A stretch of DNA of 14,787 bases from JAKBCQ01 sp021807585. GTDB lineage: Bacteria > Planctomycetota > Planctomycetia > Isosphaerales > Isosphaeraceae. How positions within the stretch are numbered: position 1 is the stretch's first letter; the number at the start of each line of letters is the position of its first letter. The notes under the pieces are model-generated. The model saw only the letters and a program-made list of their open reading frames with translations, was not told where the DNA came from and searched no databases. The stretch lies in NCBI GenBank assembly GCA_027325115.1, contig DAHWFG010000302.1, positions 1 through 14,787 of the forward strand, given 5' to 3'. The position numbers and the translations under genes were made by a program. This document shows positions 6,556-14,227 of this stretch, in pieces.

Positions 6556-9138
6556 TCATTCGGGCCAGACGAGAATTTCCGAAAGCCCGCTCCGCGCTCG
6601 ACCTCGGTGCGTAAACACAACCCGAATCTTCAATGTTTTGATCGGTGGAAAGCGGACCTCGTTGATCGCGCCGCCGATCGGTTGCGGAGGGTTTTTCTCG
6701 GCGCCTTCGATCGCAAGCCACTTCGACCCGTCCCAGCGTTCGATTGTGTACGATTCGGGGGGTTGGACTCCGCCCCGATCGTCGTAGATCGCTAATTCAA
6801 TCCGGCCGATCGATCGCTCGCCGCCGAAATCAACCTCGAGCGAATCGGTCGCGTTCGGGGATCCGTAAGCCGTCCAGCGGTCGGGAGGATCGGGCCGAAA
6901 TTGAATCAAACCGTTATTCACGCGTTCAATCTTATCAAACTGTGATGTGAAAGACGCGGCGACTTTGGGATACGATCGCTTTCCGGGATTGAACGCGAGA
7001 TTTCCGGTCGGCGGAGGGGCGGGATCGAGCGATTGCGCCGAATCGCCCCAAACCTCGAATTCGGAGATCCCCGATCGATTCGATCCAAGATGCGTAAAGA
7101 TCGCGCGAACCTTTGATGTATGGATCGGATCGAACCGAATCACGTTCGCGCGCCGCCCCGCGGGATTCTCGGGCGTTCGCATTTGATTCGCGATCGGCGT
7201 CCATGCTTTCCCCGTCCAATAATCGAGATTGACGCGATCGGGAGGAACGATCGATTTGCCATCATCAAGAAAATATAGCTTTATTGTATGAATCGATCGC
7301 TCGACGCCGAAATCGATTGCGAGATCGACCTTGGGAGAGGGAGAGCGTGCGCAGGTCCAACGGTTGGGAGGATCGACGTGATACCAGCGCACGCCGTCGA
7401 TCGCGGCCGCGGTCGAAGTCCCCGGCGCGGTGTACGAGGCTTTGCATCGCGGATAATAGGTTCCGTCGTTGTTCACGGCGAGGTTGACGTCGATCGACTT
7501 CGCTCGGTTTGATTTCACGACGGTTGATTCGTCTAATCGCCCCGTCGTCGGTTCAAGTCGATCGGACGACGCGATCTTGACGCCGTCGGAAAAGATCGAA
7601 AGCCCTTTCCCCAATCGGTAGCGCGTACCGTCTTTGTCCCAGATCACGCTTAAGCGATGATTTTTGTACATCGCGTCGTCGAGCGCGAAATACGGCCACG
7701 ATTCGGGGGCGAGCGGGCGAACCTCGACCGTGAGATCGTCGCGCGGTCTCAGTCCGACGAGCCCTGTAATTATTAAATCGTTATACGACGAATGAAAATA
7801 ATGTTCACTATGATTATAAGTATCATGGCCGCTCCACGATCCCGTATCGGGGTTCGCCGCCTCGGCGATGTACGGTACGCCGTCCTTCCGTTGGGTGTGG
7901 GTGTAAGCGAGTAAAAGCTTGAGATAATCGCTTTTTGTGACGACATCTTGTGAATCCGATTGGAGCAGATTCGCCAGGGCTTTGAGCGTTTGCGAGGTCG
8001 CGTACGGCCACGATTGGCCGCTCCAGACGCAGCAGGTTTTCGAGATCATGAAAAGCGGATCTTTGCGTTCGGCGGTCGTCGGGCCGAAGGGCGCGAAGAA
8101 CGAATCGCGATCCATCAAGAATTTCCAGGCGTTTTCGTAGCCCCGATCGGGAAGGTCGAAACACCAGGGGATGTAGCCGATCAGCTCGCGGCCGCGGTCG
8201 CTTCCGGCGAATTCGCCCGTTTGATACGTAAGGCTTCCCGCCTTAATCGCATGTCCGTTCTTTATTTCATTGTTTTTATACATATGAAAAAAGAAGGATC
8301 GTTTAGGATCCCATAATTTGGATTGAAGATTATGCTTGAGCGATTCGGCTTTTGCGCGATACGCGATCGCGGTTTCGGCGTCGCCGGCGCGGTCGGCGAA
8401 GCGTGCGATCGCGAGAGCGTCGGCGTACATGTAAGAGTTGAGCGCGGGGCGATAACCGGGAGCGCCGCGGAACCAATCGACGGTTTGACGGCTGTTGATG
8501 TTTGTTTCCATACCGTCGTCGTGGCCCGATTGCCAAAACAGGCCGATTTCGGGGTCGAATCGTTCGCGTTCCCATCCTTCGTAATTCGCCTTGAGGTCGG
8601 CGACCCAGGCCTTGGGATCGGCGACGACCGACGGATGAACGAGACCGAGGTCGAATATCGCCGACGCGAGCCAGGTGCTGTACCTGCGAGGCTCGGCGCC
8701 CGGCGTATGAAACCAATACCGCGCGTAGTCTCCCGCGTAACGCGGGTCGCGAAGCCAACGCGTTTCGTTAAGCTGATGACCCGCGGGACAACTGATCGCT
8801 CCGTATGTTCCCGACCAGGGGGGGCGATCGATAAACTCGGTAAAAAGATATCCCGTTTTGGTTGATCCACATGTAAGATGTTTTGTGATCAATTCCCAGC
8901 GGTAATAATATGTTGTGTTGATTGCCTGATTGGGGCAATCAAAAAAAGGGACGTTCGCCTTGTACCAATCGGCGTCGAGATCGTCGCGAAAGGTTTGCGC
9001 CGCCAAGAGTTTGTCTTTATCGAGAATCGGCGGTCGAACGTCTCCCGCCGGGGCGAAACCCTCCGCCGAGAGGAACGCGCACGATAAAACGAAAACCAAG
9101 ATATAATGATCCTTGCAGATATAGAATCTTTTAGGCAT
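6556..9138 (-). CDS. Secreted MGH1-like glycoside hydrolase with two F5/8C domains
   Basis: An 860-residue exported enzyme from this start (positions below count from an in-frame TTG three codons upstream). After a basic n-region, the hydrophobic stretch ILVFVLSCAFL (16-26) looks like a signal peptide. Residues about 40-465 form an alpha/alpha-barrel of the mannosylglycerate-hydrolase (MGH1/GH63-like) type. Diagnostic stretches are DCPNQAINTTYYYRWELITK (70-89), HQLNETRWLRDP (124-135), QSGHDDGMETN (206-216) and HSEHYFHSSYNDLIITGL (446-463). Asp210/211 and Glu448 are candidate catalytic residues by analogy, not proven. A beta region (about 470-545) follows, then two discoidin/F5/8C (CBM32-like) domains at about 550-700 and 715-862. 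These resemble each other (DPPNRWTCA/DPPDRWTAY; IFTHLGSNRSGISEFEVW/VFTHRGRARSGLSEILVW). It likely cleaves a complex glycan outside the cytoplasm or in the periplasm; the sugar specificity is unknown. ATG 9138 overlaps the upstream gene by 8 nt, suggesting translational coupling. Confidence 0.85.
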   Translation of the reverse strand: MPKRFYICKDHYILVFVLSCAFLSAEGFAPAGDVRPPILDKDKLLAAQTFRDDLDADWYKANVPFFDCPNQAINTTYYYRWELITKHLTCGSTKTGYLFTEFIDRPPWSGTYGAISCPAGHQLNETRWLRDPRYAGDYARYWFHTPGAEPRRYSTWLASAIFDLGLVHPSVVADPKAWVADLKANYEGWERERFDPEIGLFWQSGHDDGMETNINSRQTVDWFRGAPGYRPALNSYMYADALAIARFADRAGDAETAIAYRAKAESLKHNLQSKLWDPKRSFFFHMYKNNEIKNGHAIKAGSLTYQTGEFAGSDRGRELIGYIPWCFDLPDRGYENAWKFLMDRDSFFAPFGPTTAERKDPLFMISKTCCVWSGQSWPYATSQTLKALANLLQSDSQDVVTKSDYLKLLLAYTHTQRKDGVPYIAEAANPDTGSWSGHDTYNHSEHYFHSSYNDLIITGLVGLRPRDDLTVEVRPLAPESWPYFALDDAMYKNHRLSVIWDKDGTRYRLGKGLSIFSDGVKIASSDRLEPTTGRLDESTVVKSNRAKSIDVNLAVNNDGTYYPRCKASYTAPGTSTAAAIDGVRWYHVDPPNRWTCARSPSPKVDLAIDFGVERSIHTIKLYFLDDGKSIVPPDRVNLDYWTGKAWTPIANQMRTPENPAGRRANVIRFDPIHTSKVRAIFTHLGSNRSGISEFEVWGDSAQSLDPAPPPTGNLAFNPGKRSYPKVAASFTSQFDKIERVNNGLIQFRPDPPDRWTAYGSPNATDSLEVDFGGERSIGRIELAIYDDRGGVQPPESYTIERWDGSKWLAIEGAEKNPPQPIGGAINEVRFPPIKTLKIRVVFTHRGRARSGLSEILVWPE
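6559..7488 (-). repeat. Duplicated F5/8 type C domain
   Basis: The last third of the glycosidase encodes two copies of one carbohydrate-binding-like domain, the N-terminal copy at roughly 7048-7488 and the C-terminal copy at roughly 6559-7002. Matching blocks include the start (YYPRCKASYTAP versus SYPKVAASFTSQ), DPP-N/D-RWT, the DFG(V/G)ERSI block and the closing RSG(I/L)SE(F/I)xVW. The two are well diverged, so this is an old internal duplication rather than a recent tandem repeat. Boundaries are approximate. Confidence 0.75.
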
Positions 9139-10129
9139 TGGATTCAACCCATTTGTGGATCAATCCCGCGAAGAAGGGATCGAGGTCGATATTTCCGCCC
9201 GAGACGATGACTCCGACGCGGAGGTTTTGAACCGGGATCGAACCGTTGATGATCGCCGCGATCGGGACGGCGGCCGAAGGCTCGACGACGATCTTGAAGC
9301 GTTCCCAGACGAATCGCATCGCGTCGAGGATTTCGCGGTCGGTCGCCGTGGCGATTGTATTGACGAGTCGACTGATGATGGAATAAGGGCGCTTGCCGAG
9401 CGACGTGCGCAGGCCGTCGGCGACGGTGAGGGGATCTCCCGAAGGGATGATCGTTCCGGCGGAAAGCGATCGACGCGCGTCGTCGGCCGCGGCGGGCTCG
9501 GCGCCGATCACCCGCGTGCGTGGAGATTTCGCCTCGACGGCTAGCGCGGTCCCCGCGAGCAAGCCTCCACCGCCGACGGGGACGACGATCAGATCGAGCG
9601 GATCGGCCTGATCCAGCAGCTCCCAAGCCGCGGTCCCCTGCCCGGCGATCACCCGCCAATCGTCAAACGGATGAATCAACGTATATCCTTCACGAGCGAT
9701 CAAATCGGCGACCGTTCGCTCGCGCGCCGCGAGCGTCGGCTCGCATTCGACGACGACGGCGCCGTAGCCTTCGGTCGCGGCGCGTTTGACCGCTGGGGCG
9801 GTCGAGGGCATGACGACACACGTTTTGACTCCCGTCGTTTTGCCCGCGAGCGCGACCGCCTGCGCGTGATTCCCCGACGAGTGCGTGATCGCTCCCGAAG
9901 CTTTCTCGGCGTCGGAGAGCTGCAAGATCGCGTTCATCGCGCCGCGGAATTTAAACGCCCCCACGCGTTGAAAATTCTCGCATTTGAGAAACAGACGCCC
10001 GCCGCATCGTTCGTCGAGCGTCTTCGAAGTGAGCACGGGGGTTTGGTGAACCCGGCGGCCGATTCGTTCGACCGCACGCGCAATCTCGCCGCAAGAGATC
10101 GATCCGATCGACGCCGATTCGACGCTCAT
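9131..10129 (-). CDS. Serine racemase / threonine-serine dehydratase (PLP fold type II)
   Basis: A 332-residue PLP enzyme. The Schiff-base lysine is K60 (GAFKFRG), the substrate loop is HSSGNHAQA (83-91), the phosphate loop is VGGGGL (185-190), and a C-terminal SGGN (310-313) binds the pyridine side. There is no ACT regulatory domain, as in catabolic dehydratases and serine racemases. It resembles eukaryotic-type serine racemase over its whole length: the second Ser of HSSGNH (S85, counterpart of racemase Ser84) is present, as are the metal-site residues around GAEPAAADD (209-217) and VWERFKIVVEP (274-284). These enzymes racemise L-serine and also deaminate serine or threonine to an oxo acid and ammonia; which dominates cannot be told. 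ATG 10129 is chosen over ATG 10162 because AGAGGA lies 8 nt before it. It begins 49 bp after the NIPSNAP stop, and its TAA overlaps the start of the glycosidase gene. Confidence 0.87.
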   Translation of the reverse strand: MSVESASIGSISCGEIARAVERIGRRVHQTPVLTSKTLDERCGGRLFLKCENFQRVGAFKFRGAMNAILQLSDAEKASGAITHSSGNHAQAVALAGKTTGVKTCVVMPSTAPAVKRAATEGYGAVVVECEPTLAARERTVADLIAREGYTLIHPFDDWRVIAGQGTAAWELLDQADPLDLIVVPVGGGGLLAGTALAVEAKSPRTRVIGAEPAAADDARRSLSAGTIIPSGDPLTVADGLRTSLGKRPYSIISRLVNTIATATDREILDAMRFVWERFKIVVEPSAAVPIAAIINGSIPVQNLRVGVIVSGGNIDLDPFFAGLIHKWVESNA

Positions 10130-10137
10130 CCGACTTA

Positions 10138-10143
10138 TCCTCT
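10138..10143 (-). promoter_or_regulatory. Ribosome binding site of racemase/dehydratase gene
   Basis: AGAGGA on the minus strand, 8 nt before the ATG at 10129. It supports this start over the ATG at 10162, which would add 11 non-conserved residues. Confidence 0.6.
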
Positions 10144-10178
10144 TATGTGAGAATATCAACATGCCAACCTAAGTCGAT

Positions 10179-10610
10179 TCACTTGATCTCGCTGTAATCG
10201 AGCGGATCGAGGAAGACCGATTCGACTTTTTTGACGAGCACGCCGTTCTTGTGACTCTCGGCGTAAACTTTTTTCCACTCGGGGTCTTCGCCGAATTCTT
10301 TCCAGGCCTTTTTGGCGGCTTCGCGGCTGGGAAACGCGAGGAGATAAACCATCTTGTCGCCGCGACCGTCTTCTTTGGTTTGAGGTTCCCAAAAGCCGAT
10401 CGGCGTCATGCCGTGGTTGCGGAAAATCCGCACCGTGTGGTCGCGGAAACGTTTGTGCAAGTCGGGCATCTTGCCTTCGTTCACGTAATACGTCCGCAGC
10501 TCAAAAACGCGCGCGGGCGCGGGAGTATCCGCGTTCGATCGCGTGAACGCGATCGCCCCCCCCAGCAAAACAGCCGCGGCTAGAGTTCCGTAAATCGCGT
10601 ATCGTCTCAT
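10179..10610 (-). CDS. Exported NIPSNAP family protein
   Basis: A 143-residue protein. A basic start (MRRY) and hydrophobic segment at 5-22 form a signal peptide or membrane anchor, with a possible cleavage after SNA (27). The rest is one NIPSNAP domain, a dimeric alpha/beta-barrel fold. Its hallmark VFELRTYYVNEGKMPDLHKR (35-54) is followed by FRNHGMTPIGFWEP (63-76), the strand KMVYLLAFPSREAAKKAW (86-103) and the final VESVFLDP (129-136). The biochemical role of bacterial exported NIPSNAP proteins is not known. A frame extension to 10733 is open, but the ATG at 10610 is chosen because GGAG lies 9 nt upstream, it starts with the signal sequence, and a promoter lies within the extension. It sits 49 bp before the racemase gene. 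Confidence 0.85.
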   Translation of the reverse strand: MRRYAIYGTLAAAVLLGGAIAFTRSNADTPAPARVFELRTYYVNEGKMPDLHKRFRDHTVRIFRNHGMTPIGFWEPQTKEDGRGDKMVYLLAFPSREAAKKAWKEFGEDPEWKKVYAESHKNGVLVKKVESVFLDPLDYSEIK

Positions 10611-10662
10611 GATGATCGACTCCGGTGTGAAGTTTTCGGGCGTAAAGGAGTGAGAAACCTGA

Positions 10663-10691
10663 TTTATAGACGCGATCCGTCCCGAACTCAA
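10663..10691 (-). promoter_or_regulatory. Sigma70-like promoter for NIPSNAP gene
   Basis: On the minus strand, TTGAGT (10686-10691) and TATAAA (10663-10668) are separated by exactly 17 nt. The -10 box lies 52 nt before the NIPSNAP ATG, inside the 168 bp gap after the BatA-like gene. It could drive NIPSNAP alone or also the racemase, glycosidase and spherulin-4 genes downstream, since no terminator was seen between them. Confidence 0.55.
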
Positions 10692-10778
10692 GCGGCGAGC
10701 CGACGAATCGATAACCGATGAATCGCCGAACATCGACTGTTATGTTAAGAATGTGGTTATGATTATTTGCCTTGATCA

Positions 10779-11777
10779 TTAAGGGAGCCGTCGAAGGCGA
10801 CCGGCGACCACGATCCGTTCGAGCGTGAGAGCCGCGATCGCGGCGAGGATCCAGGATTGATAATGTTCTTTGTAATGGATTTCGATCTTGCCCGTGAACG
10901 GGCTTTTTTCGAGCGAGTCGAGGGCCTGGAAGATGAGATCGAGCGTCGCGGAATCGATCGCGACGAAGGCTCGTCCCCCTCCGGCGACCGCAATCTTTTC
11001 GAGAAGATCGAGATCGGGACCCTCGGTTTCTCGTACGAGATCGAGCCCCGCGGTATCGGCTTGGCGGCGCCGCTCGACCCCCGATACGGGTCCGATCGCG
11101 ATCGTGTGAACGACGACTCCCAACCGATTCGCCAGCGTCGCCGCGACGATCGGATCGAGCGGTTTCGATACGCCGGGCGAATCATGGCCGTCCGTTATCA
11201 GTACGACGACTTTTTTTTGTGGAGACGTGTCGCGCGCGACGTGCGTCGCCCACGCGATCGCGTCGCCGAGAGTCGTGCCGTCGTCTCCGGCCCGAGCCGT
11301 TTTGATCGCCTCGATCGATTCAAGCAACACTTTATGATCAAGCGTAGGCGGACATGTCGTATCGGGATAATTCGCGAACGACACGAGGCCGATCAGGTCG
11401 TCGGGCCTGCCGACGACGAATCGGACGAACGCTCGTCGCGCCGCTTCGATCCGCGAGATCGGTCCTTGCGGCGTCGCGACGTCGGATGTCTTCATGCTCG
11501 AGCTCCGGTCGAGCGCGACGACGATCGTCACACCGCGAGCTTTGATATAGGTTCGCCCCCCCACGGTCTGGGGTCGCGCAAGCGCGATCGCGAGCGCGCC
11601 GATCGCCGCGGCTCGTAACACGTTCGGCGCCCACGCGAAGAGCGTTCCCGTCGTGATGCGACTTTTGGGAAACAAGCCGACCGACGACCAGCCGATTCGA
11701 CCGCGAAAGAACCCCCAAAGCCAAGGCGTGGGAACGAGGAGCAAAGCCCAAAAGCCCCACGGCCTGCCCCAGATCAT
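10779..11777 (-). CDS. BatA-like von Willebrand factor A membrane protein
   Basis: A 332-residue membrane protein with the BatA layout: helices at about 9-24 and 50-67, a vWA domain at about 82-285 and a closing helix at about 308-325. The metal-ion-dependent adhesion site is intact: DRSSS (90-94), the Thr of GDDGTTLGDA (164-173) and ITDGHD (194-199). Such proteins (aerotolerance or CoxE-like sets) usually sit with a MoxR ATPase and a DUF58 protein and are thought to act as metal-dependent scaffolds at the inner membrane. Here neither partner is in the window. The upstream neighbour is a small membrane protein whose stop overlaps this ATG (ATGA, 11774-11777), so the two are translationally coupled and probably work together. 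A long open frame on the opposite strand is a codon-bias shadow. Confidence 0.85.
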   Translation of the reverse strand: MIWGRPWGFWALLLVPTPWLWGFFRGRIGWSSVGLFPKSRITTGTLFAWAPNVLRAAAIGALAIALARPQTVGGRTYIKARGVTIVVALDRSSSMKTSDVATPQGPISRIEAARRAFVRFVVGRPDDLIGLVSFANYPDTTCPPTLDHKVLLESIEAIKTARAGDDGTTLGDAIAWATHVARDTSPQKKVVVLITDGHDSPGVSKPLDPIVAATLANRLGVVVHTIAIGPVSGVERRRQADTAGLDLVRETEGPDLDLLEKIAVAGGGRAFVAIDSATLDLIFQALDSLEKSPFTGKIEIHYKEHYQSWILAAIAALTLERIVVAGRLRRLP

Positions 11778-12100
11778 CGGTCGCGAGCCTCGGACCCGAC
11801 CCGGTCGTCACTCGCAATTATGTGGTTATCTATTTGATTTTGACGCGATTGCAGATAAGCCGCATGAAAACGATTGCGTTCGATTAGGCTAAGAACGATC
11901 GACCCCGCCATCAGGCCGACGACGACCGCGACGACGATGAAGAACGTCCACCATTCGACGGGACGGTCGGGAGGCCAGCGCGGGTCGGCGCCCCCCGCGA
12001 GGACCGCGCCGATCACGACGGGTCCTCCCAACACCCCGATCGTCATCAAAATCAGCATCGCGAACGGCTTCTTGAGCGAGGGAGTCGATGAGGTTCTCAT
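11774..12100 (-). CDS. Small two-helix membrane protein upstream of BatA-like gene
   Basis: A 108-residue protein that I do not recognise. Helices are predicted at about 14-36 (MLILMTIGVLGGPVVIGAVLA) and 52-73 (TFFIVVAVVVGLMAGSIVLS), joined by a short loop with PRWPPDRPVEWW (40-51). A polar tail (about 74-108) carries Arg, Gln, Asn and Asp. The ATG at 12100 lies 8 nt after the proS stop and is preferred over a GTG at 12166 that would lie inside proS. The stop overlaps the BatA-like start by 4 nt. Position and topology suggest a partner of the vWA protein, although it does not clearly match DUF4381, the usual small partner in such operons. Confidence 0.65.
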   Translation of the reverse strand: MRTSSTPSLKKPFAMLILMTIGVLGGPVVIGAVLAGGADPRWPPDRPVEWWTFFIVVAVVVGLMAGSIVLSLIERNRFHAAYLQSRQNQIDNHIIASDDRVGSEARDR

Positions 12101-12108
12101 AAGATCGA

Positions 12109-13902
12109 TCAATTCCCCGTCGCGGTCGATCGCGCCGCGGCTCGCTCGGCGATGCGCGATCGACACATGGCTTCATGTGATTTCTTGGTGGATTCCACGA
12201 GCTCGATGATCGCCTCCGCGGCGCTTTCGGCGGGGATCGTCTCGGCCTCGGCTTTATGCCGCCATTTGAGCTCGATTTTCCCGTCTTTAAGCCCTCGTTC
12301 GCCGATCACGACGCGAATCGGAATACCGATCAAATCGGCGTCTTTGAATTTAACTCCGGGACGAAGCTCGCGATCGTCGATCAGGTAATCGATCCCCGCG
12401 GACTCGAGCGCCTTCGCGATCGTATCGGCCGCGGATAGAACCTCGGCGTTTTGAACCTGCAACGGCGCGATCAAAACCGTATACGGAGCGAGCGGAAACG
12501 GCCAAATAATTCCGTTTTGATCATAACCTGATTCGACTGCGGCGGCGAGGATTCGGTTCGCGCCGATTCCGTAACACCCCATGATGAGCGGAACGGCTTG
12601 GCCGTGTTCGTCGAGGAACGTCGCCCCCATCGCCTTCGAATATTTGGTTCCCAACTTGAACACGTGGCCGATCTCGATCCCCTGCCTCAACTCAAGTTTC
12701 TCGCCGCATTTCGGGCAGGGATCGCCCGAGTCGGCGTCACGCAGGTCGCGAAGGTCGTCGAGAGGGAAATCGCGACCGGGGACGACTCCCCTCAAGTGAA
12801 CGTCCAATTCGCCGCCGCCGACGACGACTTGTGTCATCGAGGCGATCTCGCGATCGACCAGAAGCGGGATTTTGATCGCGACGGGGCCGAGAAAACCGAG
12901 CGGAACACCCGTCGCGCGTTCGATCGTTTCTTGGTCCGCGGGGACGAGCGTCGAGGCGGCGAAGGCGCGGCGGATTTTGGCCTCGTTGGCGGTGCGATCC
13001 CCCCGCAGCAACGCCGCGACGGGGCGGCCGTCGGCGAGATAAACGAGCAGCTTGGCGGTCTGATCGGGTTTCATTTTCAGAAACGAAGCGACCTCCTCGA
13101 TCGTCCGCCGATTGGGCGTGGCGACCTTCTCGTAGGGAGGCGCCGCCGTTTCGGCTCCGAGTTTTTCGTCGAGCTTCGGGATGACGCCGATCTCGGCTCG
13201 CTCGCGATTGGCCGCGTAGCCGCATTTCAGACATTGGACAACGCTGTCCTCGCCGATATCCGAGGGAACCATGAACTCATGAGACGAATCGCCGCCGATC
13301 GGTCCACTCTCGGCCTCGACGATCACGTAATCGAGCCCGCAACGATCGAACGTGCGACAGTACGCCTCGAACATCGCGTCATAGCTCGCGCTCAATTGCT
13401 CGACGTTCGCGCCGAAACTATACGCGTCTTTCATCACGAACTCGCGCGTGCGAAGAACGCCGAACCGCGGCCTCGGCTCGTCGCGAAATTTCGTCTGTAT
13501 TTGATAAAGCGTGATTGGTAATTGTCTGTAAGTGTTAATTAAATCTCGCGCCAGATCGGTGACGACTTCTTCGTGCGTCGGGCCGAGCGCCGCGTGTTGT
13601 TGGTTCGAAAGTTTGAGCTGCATGAGCAGATCGCCGAAGGTATCGAACCGGCCCGACTCTTTCCAGAGTTCGATCGGCTGGAGCGCCGGCATGAGGATTT
13701 CCAGTGCCCCCGCGGCGTCGATCTCTTGGCGAACAATGGCGATCGCTTTATGAAGAACGCGAAGGCCGAGAGGCAAGTACGTGTAGGCGCCCGATCCGAG
13801 TCGGCGAATCATTCCCGCGCGCAGCAGGAGTATGTGGCTGGGGGCGACGGCGTCCGCGGGGGTTTCCTTAAGCGTCGGAATCAGAGCTTGCGACCAGCGC
13901 AC
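12109..13902 (-). CDS. proS: Prolyl-tRNA synthetase, bacterial type
   Basis: A 597-residue class II synthetase that charges tRNA(Pro) with proline in the cytoplasm. The order is that of the bacterial (E. coli-like) form. The N-terminal catalytic part has GPTHEEV (107-113) and motif 2 TKFRDEPRPRFGVLRTREF (137-155). An inserted editing domain follows, between CxxC pairs at 224-227 and 396-399. The catalytic domain resumes with IGHVFKLGTKYSKAMGA (411-427) and motif 3 GCYGIGANRI (442-451), and an anticodon-binding domain lies at about 470-575. E. coli ProRS has 572 residues; the excess is mainly a basic Ala/Arg-rich C-terminal tail. The start codon is GTG, with GAGAGG 10 nt upstream. It appears to be the first gene of a set with the small membrane protein and the BatA-like gene, an unusual pairing. 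Confidence 0.97.
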   Translation of the reverse strand: MRWSQALIPTLKETPADAVAPSHILLLRAGMIRRLGSGAYTYLPLGLRVLHKAIAIVRQEIDAAGALEILMPALQPIELWKESGRFDTFGDLLMQLKLSNQQHAALGPTHEEVVTDLARDLINTYRQLPITLYQIQTKFRDEPRPRFGVLRTREFVMKDAYSFGANVEQLSASYDAMFEAYCRTFDRCGLDYVIVEAESGPIGGDSSHEFMVPSDIGEDSVVQCLKCGYAANRERAEIGVIPKLDEKLGAETAAPPYEKVATPNRRTIEEVASFLKMKPDQTAKLLVYLADGRPVAALLRGDRTANEAKIRRAFAASTLVPADQETIERATGVPLGFLGPVAIKIPLLVDREIASMTQVVVGGGELDVHLRGVVPGRDFPLDDLRDLRDADSGDPCPKCGEKLELRQGIEIGHVFKLGTKYSKAMGATFLDEHGQAVPLIMGCYGIGANRILAAAVESGYDQNGIIWPFPLAPYTVLIAPLQVQNAEVLSAADTIAKALESAGIDYLIDDRELRPGVKFKDADLIGIPIRVVIGERGLKDGKIELKWRHKAEAETIPAESAAEAIIELVESTKKSHEAMCRSRIAERAAARSTATGN

Positions 13903-13912
13903 GGGGCGTTAA

Positions 13913-13918
13913 CCTCTC
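13913..13918 (-). promoter_or_regulatory. Ribosome binding site of proS
   Basis: GAGAGG on the minus strand, 10 nt before the GTG at 13902. It supports the GTG start, which also begins the conserved MRWSQALIPTLKE block. Confidence 0.55.
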
Positions 13919-13938
13919 AATAAATGGAACACATGGAG

Positions 13939-13957
13939 GATCGCATGCCATGCGATC
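13939..13957. promoter_or_regulatory. Perfect 19-nt palindrome upstream of proS
   Basis: GATCGCATGCCATGCGATC has two 9-bp arms around a single C. It lies 36 nt before the proS GTG. It could be an operator for a dimeric repressor or an mRNA stem-loop. It may also reflect the local abundance of GATCG-type sequences. Confidence 0.4.
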
Positions 13958-14094
13958 GACTCGATCGGCGTCCGAGCGACGCGACGGCATTGTAACAAGA
14001 TCGCTCGGCTCGGCCACGGTGAATCGGCGGAAGCCGAAATCGAGGACTTTCCAATGTGACGGAGCTCCCACGAGACGCACTTAATTTATTATCT

Positions 14095-14108
14095 ATTATA
14101 TCATTATA
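14095..14108 (-). promoter_or_regulatory. Candidate -10 elements in AT-rich patch
   Basis: Two perfect TATAAT boxes on the minus strand (14095-14100 and 14103-14108) lie in the only strongly AT-rich stretch upstream of proS. No good -35 hexamer is found at 16-18 nt from either box, so the assignment is weak. Confidence 0.3.
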
Positions 14109-14227
14109 GCTAAATTAACCAGGCGAACGCCCCCCTCCTTAAACGGCCGGAAAACGCTCGAATTTGCGATCGAAGCTCGATCGAATACGCCGAGCGCTCG
14201 ACTCGGAAAATCGCTTTTGGAGATCGA

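Noticed and set aside
5551..6795. A 414-codon open frame on the plus strand opposite the spherulin-4 gene and the glycosidase 3' end
   Set aside because: It has no family motif, is rich in Arg and Asp, and lies opposite two genes with clear domains and signal peptides. It arises because the biased codons of the real genes rarely produce stops on the other strand.
9072..9090. Cysteine in the glycosidase signal region (VLSC) as a lipoprotein site
   Set aside because: The residues before the Cys do not fit a standard lipobox, and hydrophobic sequence continues after it, so an ordinary signal peptide is more likely.
10857..11618. A 253-codon plus-strand open frame opposite the BatA-like gene
   Set aside because: The vWA domain with intact MIDAS lies on the minus strand, and the opposite frame has no recognisable domain or hydrophobic pattern.
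12598..13521. A 307-codon plus-strand open frame opposite proS
   Set aside because: proS is unambiguous on the minus strand; the opposite frame is a low-information Arg/Asp-rich shadow.
13903..14080. T-box or other riboswitch in the proS leader
   Set aside because: I found no T-box-like conserved element or terminator/antiterminator pair, and such elements are not expected in this group.
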